Shown piece after piece: positions 1-11,900 of a DNA stretch of 64,000 nucleotides. Location of the stretch: the NCBI RefSeq assembly GCF_050436995.1, contig NC_134776.1, positions 14,115,001 through 14,179,000 on the forward strand, written 5' to 3'. A program made the translations under genes and the position numbers. Position 1 is the first letter of the stretch, and each line of letters begins with the position of its first letter. Origin of the DNA: Anticarsia gemmatalis (taxonomy: Eukaryota; Arthropoda; Insecta; Lepidoptera; Erebidae). The notes under the pieces are model-generated. The model was not told the DNA's origin. It saw nothing but the letters and a program-made list of their open reading frames with translations, and searched no databases.

Positions 1-2956
1 AACCAAGCAGACGAGTAAAGCGGCCGAGCATTTTATTATGTTTACCGTTGACTACATTCATTGTTCCCGAGGTCTTGCAGCAAATGATAGTGTAATTTGT
101 ATGGATTCACAGCGCGCCGACGAAAGCTTTCAGTTTAGTCCAGTAATTGACCCTGCCACTGCCATAAAAACGTACTTACGTATTAGGTACGTACAGCCTT
201 GTCTGTTTGTTGACGGTGCCGACTCCATTAATTTCCTTGCTGACATAGACGGAAGTGCGATCGCTGCTAAATGGTCCGTTAATGTACATACTTCGATACA
301 TTACTCACGCACGTAGCGTCTGACACCTGAGCACTGTCCCTGCAGGTACCAATCAACATCACCCACACAATAAATACATCTATTACAATCAATACATAAC
401 TGCGCCGCTAAAATGAAATTGGTTTAGATGAGCCTTTCAAAACTTTGTTATAGATTCGTTTATTGATTTTAAATGGTGCTGAACATTTAAAATACATTTG
501 GAAAAAACTTAAGCGTCTATTGTAGATATTAATTTTGAACGGTAATCTAGTGTAACGGTTCTCCCGAAACTGTTGTAACGCTAACATTATTTTTTTATCA
601 CAGCAAGTTGACATTACCTTGCAGTGTTCAAATAATTGCCCTTACAGTTTATTAGGTCAGCTAGAACGAAGTCCCCCGTGTTTTCTAGCAAATAACAAAA
701 TAGGATTGAAACATAAATTGAGTTGAAAAGGTAAGGTCAACATATGTACGAGTACGTATAGCAATGTATACGCAACATTTATTTTATTCAAAAACTTGAA
801 CGATTCATACAGCGAAGTCTTTTAAGTCGGATTTTCTTGTCAAACCTAACTGAAAAGTTATGATTTAACATAATCTTTATATTAAACGTGCCATACAAAT
901 GCTGTCTTAAAATAAAGTGCGCTGAAATATGTAGTATTATTTTAACATGTTCTATTTTTGTTGTGTATTGCTGAGCGATCATGGATTTAAAACCATAACA
1001 AGAACTAAATTAAAACTACCCACTGTTTATACAAATTGGCGTCATAATTAATATTTATATTTTTACCCGATAGAGTAAGCTATTGTACTTAGCGGGAAAC
1101 GCTACACAGTATTGAACCAATAAATTATTCAAAGACTTAATGCCTTAGTGACAATTTCCAAATTCCATTTTGCATCAGATGCTAATAACGGGGGATAGGA
1201 ATATGAAGAGTGTTGGCACGTTGAAGCCGCGTGTGTAACAAGGATTTAGCGGTGGCAGTAACGTATGACTCACACGATAACAAGACTGGATTGCCCATCC
1301 AGCCGCGTTTCTCTTACATCCCGTTGCCATCAGTTGAAACATGCCGAGCATAATAAGCATCTCGCACACCCTATTTTTTCTCTCCTGGATTAGCATAAAA
1401 TAAAGTTGTCAGGAAAACATTATGAGTTTAATAAAATGATGAGTTATAAGAAATTGTTTGTTCATAACGCTACGTAATATCAAAATTAGAATTTCAAAAT
1501 AAAACGACATTGTAATAACAATAAGCCTGTAAGTTTATTCATAGTGTCGACTGCTTTAACCTGTTAAAGCCTTTCGTCATTGGAGCACGGCTACATTCAA
1601 TTGTTGAACAACGTAGTGCCGATAGGTGCTCTTTTAAATACCTGATCCATATTCACGAGACGTACCGGGAGGGCGGCGGACTCGGCGGCGGCGGCCGACC
1701 TCTCTTTAGAATAGGTCAGTTTGTTCTTCTAATTCTAAAATAGTCTGTTATTATACCTCCTTGGTTCACCTGTATAAGTTGATATTACTATAGATCTTCA
1801 ATGTCGTATCAGATATTATTTTTACAAAACAAGTGCTCTCTGTGTATTGAAATTGCTACGCTAAACAAATCCAATGTAGCTTTAAAATGTCAAGGATCTA
1901 CATATTGCAAATACTGCCACGGTTACGCCTACGTAGTTTGAGAATATATTCGAGTTAGTGCACATATATGGTGAAGTTTGTTTAAACTTAATAAGCCTGC
2001 AGTGTAAACTTTATCCTCAATACCGAGCTGAAAGCCACCAGAATAATAAATGTGTGGAGTCATCAACGTAAACGTTGTTACCGTAAGAATGATTTTCGTG
2101 CGTTTTTGAACACCCAAAAAAATTTACGACCCTTGCAACGTCAACTGCTTTTTGTAATGTAAATAAAAATTAAATTAAAATAAGCCCAGCGCTGTTTGTA
2201 GAACTAAGAAAGGAATTTCTTTTTTCATTAAGGTGCGAATAAATATTTCGGAATTCGCGTAATGGATGGCGCTTAGTCGGCGCGTCAAAAAGCCTTTTGT
2301 TATCTGGGCGTTATTTTTCAGGGGTTTGGATTCCGCGGACAAAGCGAGCCACATATTTCACAAGACTGTAATCTCGTTCCTAGTTCACAGAATTCAAGCA
2401 CTTTTTACACTTGTTAATGCCCAGTTAAATGTGTTTTAACCCCGCTATTGGCCTTAACGTGCATAATTTTTATATTTTAGTATCGATAGCAACCGTGGAA
2501 CGTGTGCGATAAAAGTGACACAATAAAATAAACGAATAGTGTATTTCATATTCTTATTTTGAAGCACATTAAAATATAAAGCTGGCATTTAAAGAAAATG
2601 GTATGTTGAGGTGGCACAAAGGAATTCCAATAAGTGAATCGTAGCCCGTGCATGCTGTGGACCTTTAAAAAAGATTAGTATTAGACGCGTTAGGGGAGTC
2701 CTAACATTAAACAAGTACAACAATTACTGCAATAGCCAATCAAAAAATTTATTGTACGCTATACCTGAACTTATGAACTTTCAACACACTTAAAAACGGA
2801 ATTATTGTAAAATTATTTACTTGGGTAAAATTTAATTGCCTTCGTGCAAGGCTGCCGACATTTCCTTAAGTTTTAAAGTTGAATTCTTAGTATTTCATAT
2901 TTTTCTTGTAAAAAATACTGTTCGTCAAAAATCTTATAAGTCTTTTTTTGTTGCAG
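1..2956. other. Non-coding upstream region of the LRR gene (at least its 3' end is intron)
   Basis: No exon could be identified here. The last 16 bases form a strong splice acceptor (pyrimidine tract ending in TTGTTGCAG at 2956), so the DNA just before 2957 is intron of the LRR gene. An in-frame stop (TAA, 2937-2939) lies inside that intron. A small GC-rich patch at about 1665-1700 (GGC/GGA-rich) stands out from AT-rich surroundings and could be a leader exon or promoter element, but nothing confirms it. The missing 5' coding exon must end two bases into a codon (phase 2). I could not place it in this stretch, and it may lie upstream of the window. Short ORFs here (for example 38-316) have no recognisable domain. 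Confidence 0.5.
2941..2956 (+). promoter_or_regulatory. Splice acceptor of the LRR exon
   Basis: A run of T residues followed by TTGTTGCAG gives a canonical 3' splice site. The reading frame of the LRR protein is open from exactly this point and closed by a stop codon 18 bases further upstream, as expected if coding sequence begins here by splicing. Confidence 0.75.
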
Positions 2957-4682
2957 AAATTCGAGAAGTCACCTGATATTCCTGATATGGTCTACGAGCA
3001 CGATGCTGGTGGGGTGGGCGGGCGCGGAGGTGACGTGCCCGCAGGAGTGCTCGTGCCGGAGCACGTTCGACCCCGAGGACGGCGCCGCGGTGCGCGTGGC
3101 GTGCACCGCCGGCGACATGCACGCTGTGCCCGTGGACTTCATCGATCGGAACGCGCACGTAATCATTATATCCGCTCCGCCTGATCGGCCCAATTCTCTC
3201 ACCATCGGCCCCATCTTCACTCAGCCTGCCCCGTTCGCTAATCTACGAGAACTACACATCGTCAACTCCAATGTCCCTTCTATAGGCCAGTATTCGTTTT
3301 GGGGACTTCAAAACCTAAGACTTATCAACTTAACATACAACAATCTGACCAGCATTGGAGCGGACAACTTCAGAGGGCTTATCAATTTGACCGACCTATA
3401 TCTCGATCATAATAATATTGAGCAAATGCCCAGCGAAACTTTCAGGCATTTAACTTCCTTAAAAACACTAAATCTGGCTAACAACCAAATTTCTAGTTTG
3501 GTACCGAGACTGTTCAGGATGTTGGCGAAACTGTTCTTTCTGGATCTAAGTGATAACCCTCTCGCTGATTTAAATCCAGAAGTATTTAAGGATATTCAAC
3601 ATTTGCGAGTCTTCAAATGTAGAAGATGTCTTCTTCGTCGAGTGAATACTCAGATCTACCATCTAGTACCTAACTTGGAAGAATTAGATTTAGGAGAGAA
3701 CCAATTCAAATACTTGACATCTGACGAATTTATAAGTTTAAAAAAGCTTAAAAAATTAAAACTCGATGGTAATCAACTGTCAGTGATCGTTGACAATATG
3801 TTCGGGCGGAACCGAGAGCTGCGCATGTTGTCCCTGGCACGCAACCGTCTAGCCCTGCTGGCGCCAGCGGCACTCGCTAACTTAACTTCCCTCAAGCATT
3901 TGGATATAAGTCACAATAAAATCGACAGATTTCATTTACAAACGTTTGCACCGGTGGTAGATTCCCTGGAAACCATTAATTTCAGTGGGAACAACTTGCC
4001 CCTGAACGAAATTGCCATAGTACTTCAGATTTTACCAGGGATTCACGGCGTGGGTCTCGCTAATCTTTCACTTCCCGAAATACCGCCAAATTTTTTTACT
4101 TACAACAAAAACCTGCGAGTTCTGGATATATCTTGGAATAAATTAACTAACTTTCCATATAAACTTCTGTCTAAGACGGAGCATTTACAGAGATTAGATA
4201 TATCGCACAACAAATTGCAGACGTTGAGCGAGATGGACCTAAAAAGATTAGAAGCCATCGCTCACCTAAACTTGGTAAAGAATGCCTGGCGCTGCGATCA
4301 GTGTTCGGCCGGGCTCATGCTGGTCTATATCAAAGAGAGCGTGCTTAACGGAACGCTGCGGATTCTGAAATGCTATTCCCCGATGAGATTACGTGGGACG
4401 AGATTTTCTGAGATGACATTCGACCGCTTAGACCCATGCCCCAGTACACATGAAGCCCAAATGAGTGTGATAGCGGGACTAATGCTGTTGTGTGTAGCGG
4501 TGCTGGCGGCGGTCGCCGGCGCCCTGTGCTGCACGCGGCGCCGTGCCGCGCACTACTACACCAACGAGGAGAAGCGCCGCGAGCACGAGCACGACCACCC
4601 GGAGGAGCTGCTGAGCCACACGGAGCTGGGCAGCGTGGCCACCATCCACGCGCCTTCGCACCTGGTGCTTAAGGGCAGCTAA
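2957..4682 (+). CDS. Leucine-rich-repeat single-pass membrane protein, terminal coding exon (5' partial)
   Basis: This is a cell-surface LRR protein of the connectin/chaoptin/LRR-transmembrane kind; I cannot name a specific ortholog or ligand. Numbering from the first ATG (3003), it has 559 residues: an LRRNT cap (Cys 12, 16, 18, 34), about 14 repeats of the LxxLxLxxNxL type (roughly 82-425), an LRRCT cap (Cys 431, 434, 457, 479), a transmembrane helix (488-509) and a roughly 50-residue basic/His/Glu-rich cytoplasmic tail with no TIR or kinase domain. The frame stays open 15 codons upstream to the splice acceptor. That extra stretch is hydrophobic (HLIFLIW...), and together with MLVGWAGA it makes a plausible signal peptide. 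The ATG at 3003 alone would leave only about 8 residues before the mature domain, so I infer a start in an earlier exon. The whole ectodomain is in one exon. Both ends of the exon are GC-rich while the middle is AT-rich. Confidence 0.88.
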
Positions 4683-5400
4683 CATCGCGCGCGCTCGCCG
4701 CCTGCGACGGCGCACCACCACGCTCTGCAGTGCGTAGCGCTCGACTTCCCGCCGCCACTGGCTTCCGTGTCGAGCCCCACCTGCAATATCGCATCGCACC
4801 GATACTTCTCCCAGCACCTCGTACCGCCTCCGTTATTTGACACAAAGGACATGTGATACGAATATGAAGACGATCTAGTGTAAAGCCAAAGATGCTGAAC
4901 TATAAAGTGTTTATTTAGGATTAACTTTACTTGAAGTGAAAAATGTTGATATTTCGACTAGTTAGACGATGTCTATAAAATTTAAAAAGATATTTTTCTA
5001 CAAACTAAAATTTTATATATATTGCTAAGTTTATCAATTTCTACTTGAAACAGGACTATTGTAAGTAAATACCTATAACGTTACTCATATTTATTATTTA
5101 AAGATCATTACAATTACGTAGGTATCTAGAAACTAACAGGGTGGCGACAGCAATACGAAAGTAAGTCTGCATGCTTCGGTATTCTAACCTCATTTTGATA
5201 AATATGCAGGTAGTACTTATTCGTTGTGACATTATTTTTCGTATAGTTTTGAGTTCTTTTTTTTACCAACAGTCCTGCTATTTTAAGTTCACAAACCAAT
5301 ATTCTTCTTGCAATAAGTTCAATTATAAATTATAATCGAAGATCAGCAACAATAATAAAATGATAAATTTGGACTAAGTATTTGAGAAAACATATAGGTT
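4683..5400 (+). other. Probable 3' untranslated region of the LRR gene
   Basis: After the TAA stop, about 150 bases remain very GC-rich (CGCGCGCGCTCGCCGCC type) before composition falls abruptly to the AT-rich background near 4840. The first canonical polyadenylation hexamer I see downstream is AATAAA at 5354-5359. The transcript end is inferred only; nothing fixes the real cleavage site. Confidence 0.35.
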
Positions 5401-8400
5401 ATCGCAATAGCATGCTCACTAAAACATGCCTTGTGATTGGTGTGAAGTACACAACACTCTAAAGCTGTAGTTCTTGAAATGTGCGTGGGTCAGCTTAACT
5501 GAAGGGAAATAGCTTCTGTTAGACTGCATTCTAAGATTTACCTAACACGAGCTAGAGACGCTGGCTAGAATTTATTGGTTTGCTTAAGAGCGAAATTCGT
5601 GTGGGAGGGAGTTGGACAAGAGATGTGCGTGTATGCCTATAAATTTGACAACATTGGCCGGCGACAATATTGCCAAAAGTCCTCGAACATACTAGGTCCC
5701 TTTCATCTGTCTCAAGGCACATCTCTGGTGTATTACTGGATTTCTAAAACTCATTTTTTATTGCCTAATGTGCAAAGTTGAAATAGTTATAGATCTATTA
5801 TGTTAGATCTGCTAAAAATTCTCTCTAAATCTGTTTAACGCTTATATTGCATAATTTTTACTTTGCTATTATAATTTGCTTCGTTTTTTTATTTAATTTT
5901 GTGTTAAGGTTTGTTTACGATTTGTGAATTCTATCTTTTAGTTGCATGCTTTTATTATTAATATTTGTTGTATATAGTGGCCGGGCATAAATGTAATCGG
6001 TTTGAATTCTAAGATCTTTATTTTAGTTATTTCCTTTTTTCTTTAAGTTTTTTTTTCTATTATTTAATATGTCGTATTGTTGTCTCCACATAGTAATATA
6101 AGTTAGGGAAGTATGAATTTCATGTTATCTGCTCAACATTATTTGCAGATATACACTTTATAGGAATGTACAAAAGTATATTTTTCTAACAAAACTAAAA
6201 TAACAAAAAATAAATTATGATCCTAATTATTATTTCGGTTGACAGTGTTAGTTCTTGTATCAACTCTTAATTTATTTGTCAATTGAACACAATTCATGAT
6301 TTTAGTCGCACTTAAAGGTTAACTCGTTCTATAAAACATAAGAGTGTAAAATGACGAAATTTCATTACATATTCGCCATCTGAAATTTGAAATTAACTAC
6401 ATAAAAAATAGATAGAAGCAAATATCAAAATAAAAATAAAGTTAAAGCAAACTTCATTTCTAAAAGAACAAAGAACGTAAAAATAAATGAAATTGAAAAT
6501 GATTTGCACTTCAGTGGCAAGGATTTTATAAACAAAGTTGTCAAATACTTGTAAGTTTTGATTGCCCTAAGACAAGACAGGTGACACTAAATAAAAGCTT
6601 GTAAAAACAAAGTCAGAGTCGAGACAAAATCCGAAAATTAACTGAATCACCATTTCTAAACGCTATCTATTTAGAAGGAAAACTTTTAATTGTGGAGTCA
6701 AGCCCATCAGGCCGCGGGAAATGTCCTTCAAACGTGAATGGCACAAAACAAAACGACAACGTTTTTAAAAGGTTAACCTTTCTTTTTGTATAGCAGCTAA
6801 ATGAACAATTCTACTGTGACACAATTATTTAATTCGGTGATAACATAACGAATGTAACTCGCATTACTTAAACACTAGTTAAAACTTTATTGTGTTGAAC
6901 TCCACTTCTACATTTTATTTTTGAATAATAATATAAGACACCAATTTTAGGCTAGGAATAAAAACAATTCGTAACGTAATTTGACTCTAGTGTAAGCCAT
7001 AATATTATAAAATATAAGACAATTTCGTAATTAGTTTAAAAGACACCCGTAGGGTTAACGATTAAATTATGCTTAAAAAATTTGCTCATTGAGGTAGTTT
7101 ATAAACTAAGAAATCTATGTGATGTTAAAAGTTAAATTTTTATATTTCGATCTATTATTGTTCATTCCCAAAAATTAAACCTTTTCTACCATTCGGCAAT
7201 AACTGACACATTTCGAGTATCTCTTTGAATACTAGCATGATTTTTAATACGAATCGGAAACATTATTTTGACAACGTGAACCCGAACTGGCCTATTTGAA
7301 TTTAAAGAAGACTTGTTATTAAGTTCAATCTCTACTCTTTTCTACGTGTGTAAATAATAAGATTGTAAGAAATACTCGTGAGACGTTTACGGAATAAGAG
7401 TGAACAAACTCTATTTTTTGTTTAGGCTACAGAGTAGTACCTAAATACCAAAAATAATCACCAATCAAATGGGAATAAGTAAATTAAGGTCATAATTTAA
7501 TATAATAAGGTAATTAGGTTAGTATACCACCATAATAATAATAACATTTCTGTAGCGTACGTGTGTGTAAATAAGCATAATTTACTCCACACTACCGCTG
7601 CCGTGTTTACGCCCTATAAACGAATGTCTAATGTTTTATCTTATATTCTTTTTTATAATATAAACGCAACCCACCACTCGAAATAGTCTTTTCAAGGTAT
7701 AATTACTTTTGATATAGTCATACTATGTTTACTTTTAGGCAAGTTCTATGACACATCTATCAATCAGTTTTTCACGGCGCTCTTTCGAACGAAATGGTCT
7801 CAATATATTATTTAGATTTGGAGCAATATAAATAATGAATACGATGCAAATGTTTTTGATATTTTGAATCACGTCTGTGGGCGTCCTTTCTGGTATAATA
7901 TGGTCGGCTTTTATTGCGTCCTGATTTATGTATTGCCAGTATCATCGCAATTAATGACACGAATGATTGTATCAGTTGTTGCACGATGTCCAACTGGATA
8001 CTACGAACTTTTACTTGAAATAAGTAGTACATATTACATACATATTTAGAAATAGGTACATAGCATAAGGGTATATTTGAGGATCAGATTTGTTCATTCC
8101 ATTTACAAAACTTGTCCTAGCGTAGTCCTTTTTTCAATAGACAAAATTACAAAGTATAATAGTCTGCTCGATTAGGTTTTTCAGTCGGTCGGTTCTCCTC
8201 GGATTTCTCCTGTCCTATTTTGAATGCGTCCCGGGACATGTGAGTGGGTTTCAGAATCTTTATATGTTCCAAATGTTTAGTCTTATTATTTAGTTCAGTT
8301 TACCTAAACTACGTCTAATTTATAATTTGCCAATCATATAAATGACATAATAACTGCTTTTTGCTTTAATATGGACGGTTTTTTGTTTAGTATTCCTATT

Positions 8401-8914
8401 ACCCTTTGTCAATATTTGTCTACTGAATATTTGAGCGGAAACACAATGGTTTATTTGCTACAAATTAATTTGCTACATACTGAAATTATGTGAAGCCCAA
8501 TAAAATTTTATTTCATAAATTAATCTATTCTGAATAGACTCAATTTCAGAGTAAATAAGAGTTTCAAAGATGAATTATGGAACTAATAACGTAACCAAAA
8601 GCCTTAGAAGCCTTACTGGTTCAAAACGTCTTGCGTCTGCTACAATAGATTGGAAGGATATCGCTTATTGGCTTTAGAGATAGTTATAACTAACCGCCAT
8701 TGTAAGGAGCTTAGTCTAATCAGAACGACCCATTGTGTTTCGCTATCGTACATGAAACTTCCGCGAAGAAAAATTGATTCACCGTTAGTGAAAATTATTT
8801 AACTAAAAGTAGGTACTATTGCTTTACTGTTTACAAAAGTAGCTCGCGGTACATAAATTGAAATTACCAAAACACCGACCACAAAACGTATTATACGTGG
8901 CCATTAGCACTCAA

Positions 8915-8967
8915 TAAATTTGCTTTTGTGAAGTGTATCTTCTATACATTTCACAAAAGCAAATGTA
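8915..8967. repeat. Near-perfect inverted repeat / hairpin with 5-nt loop
   Basis: The left arm 8919-8938 (TTTGCTTTTGTGAAGTGTAT) and right arm 8944-8963 (ATACATTTCACAAAAGCAAA) are reverse complements except for one G opposite T, which would be a wobble pair in RNA. The loop is CTTCT (8939-8943). Pairing continues outward by one A:T pair, then a mismatch, then two more pairs. It could be a short foldback made by template switching, the collapsed ends of a small transposon, or a short RNA hairpin. No flanking duplication is evident. Confidence 0.7.
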
Positions 8968-11900
8968 GCCAGACATAGAACATGTTTAATGTGGGTAGTT
9001 ATCACTGTTCCCGCGATTTATTATACTGTGTGTTCTCTCACTATGTTTTCCTCCTTACTTAGAACGTCGGAAAAAGAATGTGTGAAGGTAGTAATCAACG
9101 AAAAAAATTGAATGCCCTTCGCAAATGCATAAAATATAACACGACCATCGCGTATATATCGGTGGCACAGCTAAATACTAACAAAAGCTCATTCATAGTT
9201 TTCAAATTACTTTCCCCAAGCATTAGGTATGACAGTTTCTGAATCAGTTTCCTGTAAACAACTTTGTGTCTAGCTCATCCTGTTATTCTCCCTCGCTATA
9301 GACGAGGAAGGAGCCTTGTTTATTAGCCAACTGAACCTACAAAGTTATCTTACGGTGAGCTCAATTTGTTTCTGTTAAACATTTGTGCTTGTCTCAGTAA
9401 AACCGATTAATTGAGTCCGTCCTCGATACGACGTTAAACTGTCGTGCACTTAGGGTCTCCCACTAAGTGTAAATAGAGCATTTAGACTAGAGTACTCGTG
9501 GCCAATATTGTGAGTAGTTTAATTGAATCGCTCGGTATTCTAACAGCAGTAAGTGTGGCGCGGGGTAGAGCGAGCGGCGGCGCCTATGTGCACGTTAGCA
9601 AGCTGACTGCCCACTTGCCTACGAATGGACGAGCTTAGCAACACTCCGATTACTGGTTGATTCTATTCCCGGGCTAGGGTCAGATAAATGGTTTCTGTTC
9701 ATCATCTAAATGACGCGTTGGATACGGTCACAACTACGACTACTCTCTCTGATTGCTCTTTGTTTCTTTGGGGATGACTTTTTTGGCCTTAAATTGTTTG
9801 TTTTGCTGTGTTGCAATAGTACTAATTTAAAATTATACAAAATTGAACAAAAAAAGAAAAAAATATCCCTTTTAAGTTGTGATACCAATTTCAGTAAATG
9901 GAATACTTACAAATCTTTGGAATATAGATACTGGTAATACGCATATACATATATCCTTCCAAGTAATCTGCAAATAAATACATGTTTAATAATAAGCAAT
10001 ACATAGAATAAAAATATATTTCGATATAAGTACAATAAAAAATAGATTAACCAAATTATTGTTTCAATTATCTGTAAATATGAATTTTAATTTTTTAAGT
10101 GGCCGTCGACCAAGATGGCCACTTTGTAAGGGCAAAACACCAAACAATTAGCATGTAATAAAATAGAATCGATATATTATACTTTATAATGTACATAAGA
10201 TTTATTGTACATACAAACATAAAAATAAGAAAGACAAAGCAATATAACTTATATTAAATAGCCATTATAAGAAATTAGAATACCAAATGCAAATACAAAT
10301 TAGATGTTAAGTTATAAAGTGTTTAAAGGACTATTAGGAATATTTGCAGATTACTTGTTTTTTAGACGATTAACATATAAGAACGATGTTTGAAGTGTTG
10401 AACAACGGTTTCCAACACTTCCTTTCGTCGTTTGCCCTTAGCTAAGAGACCAGGACCCGCGGGTGTAAGAGCCGACTAAAGAAATATTTTGAGAGGACCA
10501 CTCATGAGCGCAGGCGCGTAAAAGTTTACAGATAGAAGGGATTCGAACAAGGGTTGGTTGGTTTTTAACATAATATTCAAAAAGGCAAAACGCGGAAAAT
10601 AATAATATCTTCATAAATTACTTATTTTACTCGGACATGACTGCGTTTAAAGAGATAATTATGAAAATTGAAATTTTGGCGATGGCGACAATAGAAGTTT
10701 TGAAATAACAATTTAATTTTACATCGTAAAATCATTCGGTTTACTTAGATTTGTCTTGGAAAGCCCATTTTTATTACCGTTCAATAATACAAATTGTTGA
10801 TGTCGTATATGGCATGTTATAAACACGAATAACTTTATCGTTGGTGGCGCAGTCATGCTTGAGGCATTATTCTAACATCGTTAAATACATTGGCGTAGAG
10901 GGCTCCTGCGCTCGACGTTCAATACCGTACAGAAAATATTATTTATTCTCATCATAAGTTTCTCAATAAATCCGATAACTTTTCAGCAGTTTCTTACAGC
11001 TAAATTTTTTGATTGATTTTTTGATGAATGATTGACCAAACTAAATAAAACCAACCAGCCCAATGCATAAAGTACGGATACGGATTTTAGAACAAGTAAA
11101 TTTGAAGCAATTATAACGAAACAATACTTTAGGAAATAAAAATATAAAAGCCAATAAAGAACAATAAAGTAAAGTTAATTTACTCCGTCAAATATACAAC
11201 TAGTAAATACACCCGTTTTCCCTTTGTTAACGTGATAAGTTGAAAATGAAAACATAAAAATGCCTTTTGCCTAATGACCCACATAAACCTCGATTAAATC
11301 CGTAAAAGTATTTAATTCAAAGAGATCCGTGGACTTTGGAAAAGAGCGTTTACACACCGGGCGACATTTCGGCTGCATGTTCGAATTAATTAGGTTTCAT
11401 CAGAACCATTATTTGGAGAAACAACGATAAACCTTCAAAATACTCCTAAACCCCAATAGATTAAAGATAAAGGTAAAGAACGGCGTAATTTAAAACGAGT
11501 TAAATATGTCGGAATGGTGTATGCCAAAAATGTGTAACCAAACACAACCCACAGACTTTTCAGCGACGGGTGCTATTAAAACAACACCTACAGCGACCAA
11601 GACCACGCTAGTCATCCAAAGAATGATCATACTCCCCGGGGAAGAATAGTGACAACCTGCCAGCTTTTAGTTAGGCACCTAAAATACGCCCAGTGTGTTA
11701 GCAATCTAAATATCAAAAATATTTGCTCCCTAACTTTGTGTATATTAATGTGAGACTATTTCCATTTTCCTGGAATATATCAAAGATGTATTACGTTATT
11801 TCCCCCGTGTCTAGTAGAACTAATAGGTTAACAACAATAATTATAATAATTTTATTGGCACTAAATAATAATAATGTCTGATACGAGAATACTCCAGACA

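Noticed and set aside
2934..3220. Several ORFs on both strands around the LRR exon start
   Set aside because: Shadows of the GC-rich LRRNT coding sequence; none contains the Cys pattern or LRRs.
4479..4817. 112-codon minus-strand ORF
   Set aside because: Arg-rich antisense shadow of the GC-rich 3' end of the LRR exon.
7089..7110. let-7-like TGAGGTAGTTTATAAACT
   Set aside because: Only the first nine bases match let-7; the rest differs and there is no precursor hairpin with the right star arm.
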